Assembly (NCBI GenBank): GCA_037447655.1
Contig: JBBHKE010002380.1
Span: 344,832 to 386,331 of the forward strand
Reading direction: 5' to 3'
DNA: 41,500 bases
Source of the DNA: Zygnema cylindricum
Lineage: Eukaryota; Streptophyta; Zygnematophyceae; Zygnematales; Zygnemataceae
This document shows, one piece after another, positions 10,681 to 20,002 of the stretch. The notes under the pieces were generated by a model that made no database searches, had not been told where the DNA came from, and saw only the letters and a list, made by a program, of their open reading frames with translations. Both the position numbers and the translations under genes were made by a program. The first letter of the stretch is position 1. Each line of letters begins with the position of its first letter.

Positions 10681-11399
10681 CAGGTAGCGCTGGCGCCCAA
10701 CGGCAGCGTCTTCTCGGCGCCAAGTCAGCGCCGACGCCCTTCTTGCGCCATGCCAACACTATTACTACATGTCAACATTCACAAATTTACAATTGAAGCA
10801 AAAAATAACTATTTTTGAATGTCAAAATTGAATATTGACAAAATCACAATTGAAAAAAGCGTATCTATTTTTGTATGGCAACATTTAATAATGATAAATT
10901 CAGAATTGAAGCAAAAAATAACCATTTTTGTATTTCAAATTGAATAATGACAAAAGCATAATTGATAAAAAAAAGCCATCATATCCCTTTGGAGCCTTAA
11001 CATGCTCCCACTCTGCTCCTTGAGGCCTAGACATGGCTGCCTTTAAAGAGGTTCGTGGAAGCTTCAAGTGTGGCTTCAATCGAGCCTTCAATGGCGAATT
11101 CAATGGCGACTTCGTTGTAATGATGAACCGTACAAATTTCTTTAAAACTTCGCGCGCGGAAATGAAACGTCACCTTTTAGAAATTTATGTACGCTATATC
11201 CGTACTGAACCATTTTATTTCAAACTTCATGCGCTGAAATGAAACGTCTTTTTTTAGAAATTTCCGTGCATAACATCCGTACGTTTTATCCGTACGAAAA
11301 GTATACGCATTAAACAAAAGATTCAAAAAAAAAAAAAAAACGAAATTTCGTAAAAATGTCAAAATCCGTACGAATGAGACATCTATGGCCTGAGTGTAC
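10681..11399 (+). repeat. Tandem-repeat-rich segment, possibly 5' half of LTR C
   Basis: No gene is supported here. The segment contains a degenerate 56-57-bp direct repeat, with units starting at about 10,791, 10,848, 10,904 and a partial unit at 10,960. Each starts AATTGAA with an A/T-rich body. A roughly 77-bp direct duplication starts at 11,145 and 11,222 (AAACTTC...GAAATGAAACGTC). It runs into sequence resembling the end of the element D LTR, so it may be the variable U3 of a related LTR. The left boundary is unproven. Confidence 0.5.
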
Positions 11400-11863
11400 A
11401 TATTGTAGGACTTAGTCATTTCAGGACGAAGGGACTTTCTGTACTAAAAACTGTTTATGATCATTTTTGGTAATTTTGTCTTAGTATTGCTCTCAGATCT
11501 GTTGAAAAAATTATGTGAAATTTTGCATGTATGTTCCTCCTTGTATTGTCTACATTGCCACGAAATTTCAAACTTATTGTGGGTCTAATCTATGTGTAAC
11601 GTCATTTTGAAGTTGTCAGTTTTATCAAAGTTCTGGCAAACTGTTTTTCTGCAACTTTGACTAGATGATGTGATCACTTTGTTAGTTATTTTTGTCTGAA
11701 ACTTTGTGAGGATATTTCCTAGCCTAGACAATATCTGTGTTTGTTGTTTAAGCTTATTTTGTTATTTCTGTAAGATTCTGTGTTGATTCAAAGTAGGTTG
11801 TTTTTGGTAAGTTTGTGGTGCTTCCGAGGGTAAATCCATGGCTGAAAATGGCTATGGACAACA
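11400..11863 (+). mobile_element. LTR C, 3' portion, related to element D LTR
   Basis: It follows the last roughly 450 bp of the element D LTR in order: TAGGACT, TTTTGGTAA, CTCTCAGATCTG, GCAACTTTGACTAGATGATG and CCATGGCTGAAAATGG, ending GGACAACA at 11,863. No PBS follows, so it is a solo or truncated LTR. Divergence from D is clearly greater than between the two D LTRs. Confidence 0.65.
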
Positions 11864-12013
11864 CATGTCGCCGCAAAGATCCCGGAATGGTCAATTTGGC
11901 AGTTTTCGGACGCGGCATGACTTGGCGCCTCATGGAGAGATAACATTTGGATGTGGAAATACTGGGGACATAGGGAAGAGTAAAAAGGAGACACGCCTCC
12001 ACTCAATGGCCTT
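11864..12013. other. Unassigned spacer between LTR C and LTR E
   Basis: No recognised gene. An 81-residue plus-strand frame spans from LTR C through this stretch into LTR E (11,838-12,083) and has no recognisable domain, so it is not called. Confidence 0.4.
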
Positions 12014-12388
12014 GTCGTACACAGGCCGTACAAAAAAGCCATCAGTCGTATTACCTTTCTGTACTATACAGTCATATGATTAGATCGTACTGCAGTAGAT
12101 AGGGATTGTGAGAGGGGTTTGGGACTTAGCATTTTTAGGAGGCAGTAGCCTCTCTCTTTGAGAGTTTGTAAAAATCGGCATTTTTTCCGCATCATAACTT
12201 ATCACCTGGTTGGCCGTTTTCAGTGATTCTTTTTGCTATGAACTCACGGGAGTCCAAGCTGCACATAGATGTAGTTAGTTTTAAAATTTATCAGCTTGGT
12301 CAACACTGGTTGAAGTTAAAAGAGGGCTAGTTAAAACTACCTTGAGGCTTCCTAAATTATCTAGTCTAATGGAGGACACGAAATTGCA
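12014..12388 (+). mobile_element. LTR E, 5'-truncated, plus strand
   Basis: It matches the reverse complement of the B-type LTR second half: GTCGTAC, GAGAGGGGTTTGGGACTTAG, CTCTCTTTGAGAG, GATTCTTTTTGCT and ACTCACGGGAGTCC. It ends AATTGCA at about 12,388. It is cut at its 5' side at a GTCGTAC motif. Pol sequence follows directly with no PBS or gag. Confidence 0.65.
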
Positions 12389-13190
12389 ACATGTTCACTA
12401 AGATGAGAAATATTCCCACCTGTAAAGATAAAGTATGAGGATGGGAGGGTAGTCACTACTACTTTGGTAGGATCAGAAGATCTGAAAGTCTTAGTGGACG
12501 GCAAGACATCCATAGTGACATTCTTTGATGTGTTGTTTATTCTAGAGTTAAACAAAAACCTCATCTCAACATTGGTGTTAGATGATAAGGGTTTTGAGAC
12601 TAGCACAAGAAAGCGAACCTTTATTGCTAGCTTTGAGGAGGAAGATTATTTCACTGCTGAAAAAGGTAGCCAAAGGATGTTTAGACAGATTTTAAGCAAA
12701 GAAAAGAAGAAACTTTACTGTGTTCGTGTTCATGATATTATGTTTTGGCATAAGAGGCTTGGACATGTGCATTTAGATAAGTTGGAAGAAATGAAAAAGA
12801 TGGGAATAGTGGAAGGAATTCAGTTTGGAGAAAGTGAAAACCTAAGTGACCGTAGTAGTTCTGCTAAAGGTAAGGCATACATGTTACCCTTCCCAAATAA
12901 AGCTCTTTATAAAAGAGAGAAAGTTTTAGACTTGGTACACACTGATATTTGGGGACCGCCCAAAATGCCTTCACCCGCGGGTAAGAGGTTTATGATGACA
13001 ATCATTAACGATTGGTCTCGGTATTCTATAGTGTATTTTTTGAAAAATATATCAAAGACTCCACAAATTTTTTAAAAATATAAAGTGTGGAGTGAGAAAC
13101 TCCATGAAACCTATATTAAAAGAGTAACGAGTGATATTTGAGAAGAGTTATATGTTCAAAAGGTTAATGTTGAAGGGGTATTTATGGTCT
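12389..13190 (+). pseudogene. Element E pol fragment (protease end, pre-integrase, integrase start)
   Basis: The plus-strand frame 12,464-13,075 (203 residues) covers the end of the protease region (DVLFILELNKNLIST), the pre-integrase block (MFWHKRLGHVHLDKL) and the first integrase aspartate (HTDIWGPP). It stops at a TAA near 13,073 within the integrase core and the remainder is degenerate. The LTR-proximal gag is deleted. The fragment is nearly identical to the minus-strand copy in G (14,970-15,491). Confidence 0.82.
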
Positions 13191-13199
13191 TACTACAAT

Positions 13200-14114
13200 C
13201 CTCATACTTGTTATAATCACTGAGGACTGGCAGGCAGCCATGGCTATCTAAGGCAGAAAAGGAGACAGATATAGGGAGCGGGAGACATAGCCCCTTGCAA
13301 AAGATAGGTGTAGAGGATAATATTTGATCCTATGACCTTTCGGATAACTACCATACGACGTAGCCTTTCGCCTTATCCATTAGGTCTTGATGAAGCTTTC
13401 GATATAATTGGTTTGATTTGGATTTAAATTTTTACACGGCGACATACTTTATTTAACAGATTACGGCACAAAGTAAACATGAAACGTGAGTTACCGCACG
13501 AAATATTGGACCGCACAAAATAAACGAAACAACATTGAATTTCAACGTACGAAATCAAATGACGTTCGCGATCGACAGCTCACAAAGGAGCCGGAATACC
13601 GGAATGAACATTTGGCGGTTTGCAAGCCAATGTTGGCGAATGACACGTGGCAAGTAGTGATTAGACAGCGGATATTACGGGGAGAGTAACTACGGCTCAC
13701 GTACTAACACACGTCAACTGGGCGCCCATGCCGTACTATGGTTGTACAAGAAGTACAGCGATACCTATACATTTTTTACCTTACAGTCTTTTGATTGGCT
13801 AAGTACACTAGTAGTAGGAGGTTCACAGAGGGAGTTTAAGACTTAGTTTTTTTTTAGGAACCTCTTTGTGAGAGACCTTTTGTATTTATAGGCTATCTTT
13901 GGCCACCCATAACTTAATGCTCAGAGGAGCAATTTCAGTGATTCTTTTTGCTCCAGACTGAGGGGAGTCCTGGCTACACAATGGTGTAGTCGGTTAGAGT
14001 TTTTGCCTGCCATTGTGGCACTTATTCAGTGGGAAAGTCAAAAAGGCAAATATTATCCTGGAGGCTTCATATAAGCTGGACATTCTGTGGACCAATGCAG
14101 GTCACTGAATTACA
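13200..14114 (+). mobile_element. LTR F, plus strand (degenerate)
   Basis: It carries the copia LTR landmarks of this window in plus orientation: GCAGCCATGGCT (about 13,236), GGCGGTTTGC (about 13,613), GACACGTGGCA, a GTAC-rich stretch, GAGGTTCACAGAGGGAG, ATTTATAGGC (TATA-like), GATTCTTTTTGCTCC and GGGGAGTCCTGGC. It ends at TTACA (14,114), next to a PBS. The left boundary is approximate. No host gene is seen in it. Confidence 0.6.
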
Positions 14115-14127
14115 AGTTATAGGCCCA
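14115..14127 (+). promoter_or_regulatory. Element F primer-binding site (two mismatches)
   Basis: AGTTATAGGCCCA differs at two bases from the GGTTATGGGCCCA of A, B and D. It is followed by the same CACCCTCTAGGGTGCCCAT leader as in B, which supports the assignment despite decay. Confidence 0.7.
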
Positions 14128-14148
14128 CCCTCTAGGGTGCCCATTTTC

Positions 14149-14563
14149 AATGGAACGAGGTTCATATAATGGGAAACCATGATGCTGTGTGCATTGTTTG
14201 AAAAACGGCTATGGGGCATTGTAAGTGGTCGTGTGCGGCGACTAAATGCAAAATTGGGAGTTGCGCCTAGGTTTAGGGGGTCTCGATTCACAAGAGGATC
14301 AGCGGAGGAAGTGGTAGTAGAAGATGATGGAGAAAGCATCGTGTTAGACAAAAAGAAAGAGAAGGGGAAGGAGAAACTCACACCGATAACTATTGGATCC
14401 GTACCGGTAGTGGATGTTCAGAAAACGGAGGCAAATGATACTAAAATATAGGATTTCAACAACACTGTGGCAACTCATTTTATTCTCGAGCGTCTCACTC
14501 AAGCAGTTGTTAAACCTCACCTTCATGTGGACAAGGCGGTCGAGTTATGGGAGGCTTTTATGT
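14149..14563 (+). pseudogene. Element F gag 5' fragment
   Basis: This plus-strand Gag start has TMMLCALFEKRLWG-like residues around 14,175-14,220 and ATHFILERLTQAVV-like residues around 14,470-14,515. The two are in different frames (14,179-14,451, then 14,414 on). It ends abruptly at about 14,563, where minus-strand integrase sequence begins, so an inversion or rearrangement junction lies here. Confidence 0.72.
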
Positions 14564-15000
14564 GAACATCTAGTTTTCGGCCTGTCCATCTCTCATAAGG
14601 TGTTTGGTCTTTTACACCGCAAGTAAAAACTCTATTTTTGAGAAAATTTTCACAGATCATTACTTTATCCCAAAATCCCTTTCCTATCTTCTTATCCGAC
14701 AACATACTCCTTGCAAAATCACTTAGTGTTCTATTTTACCTCTCGGCTACGCCATTCTGCTTAAGATTTTCAAAAACTGTCTTTTGGTGTTGCACTCTAT
14801 CTTCTCTCAAAAAATCCTCAAACTGATAAGAGGTATACTCTCCCCTGTTTTCACTCCTTACTCTATTAAAAGCGGTTTCATGAAGTTTCTCACTCCACGC
14901 TTTATAATCCTTAAAAATCTGTGGGGCCTCTGATATAATTTTCAAAAAATACACTCTAGAATACCGAGACTAATCATCAGCGATTGTCATCATAAACCTC
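14564..15000 (-). pseudogene. Element G integrase fragment
   Basis: Minus-strand pieces carry YERWTGRK (about 14,560-14,600), GKGFWDKVMICENFLKNR and the DDE-core segment with EYTSYQFEDFLRED (14,736-14,954). The expected NGVAERLN glutamate block is present near 14,735-14,765 but crosses frames. RT and RNase H are missing because of the junction at 14,563. Confidence 0.75.
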
Positions 15001-15660
15001 TTACCCCCGACTGAATGCACTTTGGGCGGTCCCCAAATATCAGTGTGTACCAAGTCTAAAACTTTCTCTCTTTTATAAAGAGCTTTATTTGGGAAGGGTA
15101 ACATGTATGCCTTACCTTTAGCAGAACTACTACGGTCACTTAGGTTTTCACTTTCTCCAAACTGAATTCCTTCCACTATTCCCATCTTTTTCATTTCTTC
15201 CAACTTATCTAAATGCACATGTCCAAGCCTCTTATGCCAAAACATAATATCATGAACACGAACATAGTAAAGTTTCTTGTTTTCTTTGCTTAAAATCTGT
15301 CTAAACATCCTTTGGCTACCTTTTTCAGCAGTGAAATAATCTTCCTCCTCAAAGCTAGCAATAAAGGTTCGCTTTCTTGTGCTAGTCTCAAAACCCTTAT
15401 CATCTAACACTAATGTTGAGATGAGGTTTTTGTTTAACTCTAGAATAAACAACACATCAGAGAATGTCATTATGGATGTTTTCCCCTCCACTAAGACTTT
15501 TAGATCTTCCGATCATACCAAAGTAGTAGTGACTACCCTCTCATCCCCATACTCTATCTCTACGGTGGGAATCTTTTTTATCTTAGTGAACATTTGTTTG
15601 TCTTTACACATGTGCATGGAGGCACCTTAATCCACAATCCAACCTTTTTCACCTTTTAAC
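14970..15660 (-). pseudogene. Element G protease and pre-integrase fragment
   Basis: The minus-strand frame 14,970-15,491 (173 residues) matches the E copy almost residue for residue: FILELNKNLIST, HKRLGHVHLDKL and HTDIWGPP. The protease active-site region lies at about 15,600-15,650. It has a stop where the residue before the conserved SGAS would be read (TTAATCC on the plus strand). Confidence 0.8.
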
Positions 15661-16424
15661 TCTTTGTAAGCACATATATGCTTTCGAGGAATTTCGACCT
15701 CCGTCTCGCCTTGAACTCCTTATCCAACAAGAGTTCATCATCCTCGTCCTCGGATTCCTCCTCATGTACTTGTGTCGAAAAGAGCCTTTTTCTTTCCTCT
15801 TAGAAGTCCACTGGTCTACCCTCTTTTAACCAAAGTTTGGTTACCTTAGTGCCCTCCGCCATATAGTTCCCAGTTTTCTTACAATAATGACACAAACCCT
15901 TGGGAGCCCTCGGTCCGAACCCATCGGTCTGATTTTTCCCCCCCCCCCCACCTCCATAATTTTTGATTGATTTTTTGAATCCTTATTCTTCCAATCGGTC
16001 TCGGCTGCTAAGGCTTGCCCTCTCTTTCCTCCCTTTTGGATCTCTATTGTATTCTCTTGAACGAGAATCATCCCTAGCACTGAATTCCATATCCACCTCA
16101 AGTCAGGCAAGTCCTACACACAGTTGACTATATTCGCGAACTCATTTGGTAACTTCATGAGCAAGTTGTTAACCTTTTCGTCTTCAGTTTCTACTTTTCA
16201 AGCACTCTCTAGCTCCATGAAAAGTGTTGCATGCTCATTACAAAAATCCAACATCTCCCCCCATTTGTGTACAAATGCATTTAATTTGTGATCAGCCAAC
16301 TGGTGCTGCTGAATCGTACCAATTCGGTACATCTCTATGAGAGCCACCTATAGATCGGATACCCTTTCTACTGGCAAATGAGGAGATGCAATTCGTTTAG
16401 TAAGATGGTGGAGGATGAAATATT
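15661..16424 (-). pseudogene. Element G gag remnant
   Basis: Minus-strand Gag relic. It includes the zinc-knuckle region near 15,850-15,900, where the two cysteines remain (CHYCKK) but the histidine and last cysteine are replaced, a frame with RWIWNSVLGMILVQEN (15,841-16,110), and Gag blocks near 16,200-16,420. A run of C (about 15,940-15,950) shifts the frame. It abuts the LTR at 16,425 directly: the Gag start and the PBS are deleted. Confidence 0.72.
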
Positions 16425-17209
16425 TGCAACTCTAAGACCTTCATTGGCCCTCAAAGTAAACAACTCACACGAAGCCTCTAGGATAACCCTGACCCCTTTG
16501 TGTTTCAGCGAAAATAACTGCAATCTTGGGGAACAAAAACTCTAACAACCTCCACCTTTGTGAAGCCAAGACTCCCCTAAGTCTATAGCAAAAACAATCT
16601 ATGAATTTTCTCCCCTGAGCAGTAAGTTATGGAGGGTCAAAGTTGACCTTTTGAACAAAGGCTATCACGGAGAGAGGGTCTTATCTACCAAATTTTCTTA
16701 AGTCCTATCTCTCTCTAAAACTCTATCTACTAAAGTATGGCACCAGTCAAAATATTGTGTCGAACACAAAGGTACGGGTGCCGGTGTAATTTCTGTACGG
16801 CCATTCACGACATGGCCAACGAGTCAACACATGTCATATTTGGATTCATTCCTATAATCTTCGGAAATGTCGTAAGTCAATGTGGTCGGGCCACGCATTA
16901 ATCGAAGTGGTGATGACCCAAAACCGCCAAAATCCTATTCCGTGATCTCAACATCTTTCGCGGTCGTCCGATCAAAAACGGGTTTTAATCGTAACCGTCA
17001 TAAATCGTTTCGCGATATTTGTTTCGCTGTCAAAACAAAATGCGCAGTATCCGTTTTGAAACCTTATCCTACTCCGTAATTTACAAACTTGTATCCATGC
17101 GCGATGTCTATAGTTTTCGGTTAAATGAATTAGTTCACGCTTCACAATTTATATATTTGTCAAACCTTATATGTCTTAGCACCAATCCTGAGTATAAGAT
17201 AAAGCTACC
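16425..17209 (-). mobile_element. LTR shared by elements G and H, first segment
   Basis: It starts TGCAACTCTAAGACC like the B LTR and carries GTACGGCCAT, CACGACATGGCC, AAACCGCC and the U3 motif GGTTAAATGAAT (about 17,119-17,130). It is interrupted by element D at 17,210 and resumes at 21,165. In the gap-free reconstruction it lies between internal regions G and H. Confidence 0.7.
17205..17209. repeat. Target-site duplication of element D, left copy (CTACC)
   Basis: CTACC directly precedes the left D LTR and is repeated exactly at 21,165-21,169 after the right LTR. Confidence 0.93.
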
Positions 17210-18371
17210 TGTTGTTTTTGAAATGTTAGTTTCGTACTTACGCTACATTTTGTGCGCACGTGACGGTTCGTGCGTAGATTATCATCGGAAATAATGTGGT
17301 GGTACAAATGGAGGTTCGAATGGATTTGTGGATTGGGGGAGTAATTGTACGATTGAAATTATAGGGATTAATTGAGTGGCTCGGAATACTTTTAGAAATG
17401 GACGGCGGATCGCGAAGCGATCCGATGTAAAATTTACGAAATGTTGAATATGTACGCCGCCAGTACGAAGCGTCTTATTTGGACAAGTGTACTTTATTTG
17501 TGAGAGGCGTATTTATAGCACAGGACGAAAGTTCGGTACGGTTTAATTTCGGCAAGTGGTCCGTGGTACATTTGGAGGGCGGACGCCGTCCGCCGATATT
17601 TCCAAAGGATTGTATTTTGATAATGTGGTATCGAGTGGACCGTACATATGTGATGTCGGTTCATGACGTGGTTTCGTCCTCAAGTGACTAATCAAGTTGA
17701 TACTCAGTACGCGGATTTTACGGAAGCGTTGATGTAAATATTTGGTTGAACATTGATGTGTCTTTTTGTGAATTAATTATTAGTGTAGATTTACTCATTT
17801 TGACATACCTTGAAGTATTCGGGTATACCGACATTAATAGAGGTAGCTGGTAGATAGCGTACGGCTGATATGCCTCCGTACATTCAGCAGTAAGCTCTTG
17901 TATATATTTGTAGGACTTCGTCATTTTAGGACATAGGAACTTTTTGGACCAAAAACTGTTTTATGGTTATTTTTGGTAACTTTATCTGAGGATTGCTCTC
18001 AGATCTGCTAGCAGAATTATCTGAAATTCTGCATGTGTGTTCCTATTTATATTTTTAATATTGTCACAGATTTTCAAGTCTATTTTGTTCCTAGTCTGTG
18101 TTTTACTTCATTGTGAAGTTAGTCTGTCTTATCAAAGTTGTGGCACACTGTTTTTCTGCAACTTTGACTAGATGATGTGATCAATCTGTTTATTATTTTT
18201 GTCTGAAACTTTGTGAGGTCATTTTATATCCTAGATAATATCTTTAAATGTAGTTTCAGCTTGTTTTGTTAATTCTGTTGAATTTTGTGTGTATCCAAAG
18301 TTGGCTGTTTTTAGGGTAGTCTGTGGTGCTTCCTAGGGTGAATCCATGGCTAGAAATGGCTATGGACAACA
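17210..18371 (+). repeat. Element D 5' LTR
   Basis: It is 1,162 bp long. It contains a TATA-like TATTTATAG (17,510-17,518), the palindromes CGGATCGC-GAA-GCGATCCG (about 17,405) and GGCGGAC-GCC-GTCCGCC (about 17,580), and the end block CCATGGCTAGAAATGG. A 70-residue frame (17,479-17,691) is identical in both LTRs but is most simply explained by LTR identity. Confidence 0.95.
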
Positions 18372-18384
18372 GGTTATGGGCCCA
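18372..18384 (+). promoter_or_regulatory. Element D primer-binding site (half-tRNA-Met type)
   Basis: GGTTATGGGCCCA follows the LTR end (GGACAACA) with no gap. It is a 13-base match to the complement of the initiator tRNA-Met anticodon arm. Confidence 0.92.
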
Positions 18385-18446
18385 CGCCCATAGCTACCCA
18401 TATTGGATGAATCGTACTTACCCATATTTGATGGAACTGAATATTA

Positions 18447-19622
18447 TTGTTGGGGGAGTATTATGAAGAGCTACTTCAAGTTGAGGGAGCTTATGATGTG
18501 GTGGATGGGACATGTGTCGAAACATCGGCTGAATGGGAGGAGAAAAACTTGGAGTGCTTGAGGATTATCAAGCTATCTATGACTAAGGAATTTGTAATGA
18601 TGTACCTTGATGTGAAGAGTGCAGTTGAATTGTGGAAGTGTTTAGAATGCACTTATCAAAAGACTTCTGTGTATCATTGGATTATTAGTGCTACAAAAAT
18701 ATTTGAATATAAATATGCTGGAGGTAGCATGTTGAAATATTGCCTTAGTTTGCAAAGATTGTTTGCAGAAAATGATATTGCAGGAGGAAACTTTACAAAT
18801 GTTCAAAAGGTTCTCTTGTTAATGAAAGGATTACCTAAAGAATATAGGTGTGCTTTAGATAGATTAAAACAAGTTGATAAAAAGGATTGGAGCTTACCTT
18901 TAGCTATCAGATTTGTTTTAGATGAAGAAGATGATAAAGAGGGTTTAAAGAATAAAGGGAATTTTCAGGGTGTGAGATCACAATTTCAGAAAAATAGAAA
19001 AATTGGTAAATCAGAAAATTGTTTTTATTGCAATGATTTAGGACATACTTTTAGAGTATGTCCACTTTATAAAAGTGCATGTGTCACACGAAATTTTCGA
19101 AATGGATGGGATGACAATCGGGTTCTACCCCCTACACGAAGGGCTACACTTACCGTTGATGAATTTGTATACTTGCCGACTGTTATTTTTCTAAATATGG
19201 AAAACGAGGAAGGAAGAGAAACATGTGCTGTCACCGAAAATGGAGTGGAGAAAAAGGTGACAGAAAAGGATTTGGTTTCTGTCAATTTTTCCGATGACAG
19301 ATTGGTGAGTGATAAAGATTTACACAAGGAAGAGGTTAATGTAGTGAGGATAACTGGAGAGAGTGAAGGTCAATTAGAAGTGGAAACTGAAAATAATTTG
19401 AATGAGGAGATTACTGTACTTAAAGAGGGAAAGAGAAAAAGTGTTCAAAAATTTGAAGTAGGAGAGGAAGTTTATATTATTGGAAAAGAAAACAAAAGTT
19501 CAAAAATTGAGAAAATACCAAAATTTATTAAGAAAACAAAGAAAAGAAATAGAAGTAAAAAGATAAACCGTAGAAGAAAACATGTTCAAAAAATGGTCAA
19601 AAGAAAGCATCGTGGAAAATAA
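18447..19622 (+). CDS. Element D Gag with CCHC knuckle and long basic tail
   Basis: This 391-residue frame has three parts. Residues 1 to about 165 are a UBN2-type Gag (GAYDVVDG, EEKNLECLRIIKLSM, LWKCLECTYQK, LLLMKGLPKEYRCALDRL). A canonical zinc knuckle follows at residues about 192-205 (CFYCNDLGHTFRVC). Residues about 206-391 are an acidic then strongly Lys/Arg-rich tail with FEVGEEVYI and a bipartite-looking basic end (KKTKKRNRSKKINRRRK). The tail matches no copia enzyme I know. The usual Gag opening (FDGTEYY) is encoded just upstream in another frame, so the N-terminus is probably affected by a one-base shift near 18,475. Gag would package element RNA. The tail may add RNA binding or nuclear targeting (inference). 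Confidence 0.85.
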   Translation: MLGEYYEELLQVEGAYDVVDGTCVETSAEWEEKNLECLRIIKLSMTKEFVMMYLDVKSAVELWKCLECTYQKTSVYHWIISATKIFEYKYAGGSMLKYCLSLQRLFAENDIAGGNFTNVQKVLLLMKGLPKEYRCALDRLKQVDKKDWSLPLAIRFVLDEEDDKEGLKNKGNFQGVRSQFQKNRKIGKSENCFYCNDLGHTFRVCPLYKSACVTRNFRNGWDDNRVLPPTRRATLTVDEFVYLPTVIFLNMENEEGRETCAVTENGVEKKVTEKDLVSVNFSDDRLVSDKDLHKEEVNVVRITGESEGQLEVETENNLNEEITVLKEGKRKSVQKFEVGEEVYIIGKENKSSKIEKIPKFIKKTKKRNRSKKINRRRKHVQKMVKRKHRGK

Positions 19623-19987
19623 TTTTGAGGAAAGTAATTATCTTTTACATTTAATATTTTTTTGAGGAATTTCCGATTTAAAACTTTGAATTTTGAAATT
19701 GTGTGAGAAGGAAAGTTTTTACTTTGAAGACTTGGAAAGAGGTGGTGGAAGCAATAGTGTCTTTAGGAAGGAAGGATTTTGGAAGACATGGCAGCAGGCA
19801 GTTGGAGCAGTGGAAGCAATAGTGTCTTTAGGAAGGAAGTATTTTGGAAGACATGGAAGCAGGCAGTTGGAGCACTGGCGACGTCAGCGGAAGCAGTGGT
19901 GACGTCAGCGGAAGCAGTGGTGATATTTGAACGAAAGGTACAGTTTCATTTGACACGCGGCATACTTTATTATGGGTGCACGAAACT
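19623..19987 (+). repeat. Element D 3' untranslated region with direct repeats
   Basis: No gene is supported. A 65-bp direct duplication starts at about 19,746 and 19,811 (TGGAAGCAATAGTGTC...). It is followed by two 21-bp units containing GACGTCAGCGGAAGCAG (about 19,880-19,922). The second unit creates the palindrome TGACGTCA, a bZIP/CRE-type site. Confidence 0.7.
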
Positions 19988-20002
19988 AAAATTTCGGGGG
20001 AG
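19988..20002 (+). promoter_or_regulatory. Element D polypurine tract
   Basis: AAATTTCGGGGGAG directly precedes the 3' LTR. A G-rich purine run in this position primes plus-strand DNA synthesis in LTR elements. Confidence 0.75.

Noticed and set aside
11838-12083. 81-residue plus-strand frame
   Set aside because: It crosses LTR C, a spacer and LTR E, and has no domain. Chance frame.
13486-13689. 67-residue plus-strand frame
   Set aside because: It lies within LTR F and has no recognisable domain.
17479-17691. 70-residue frame identical at 20,272-20,484
   Set aside because: It lies in the two near-identical LTRs of element D. There is no independent sign of coding function.
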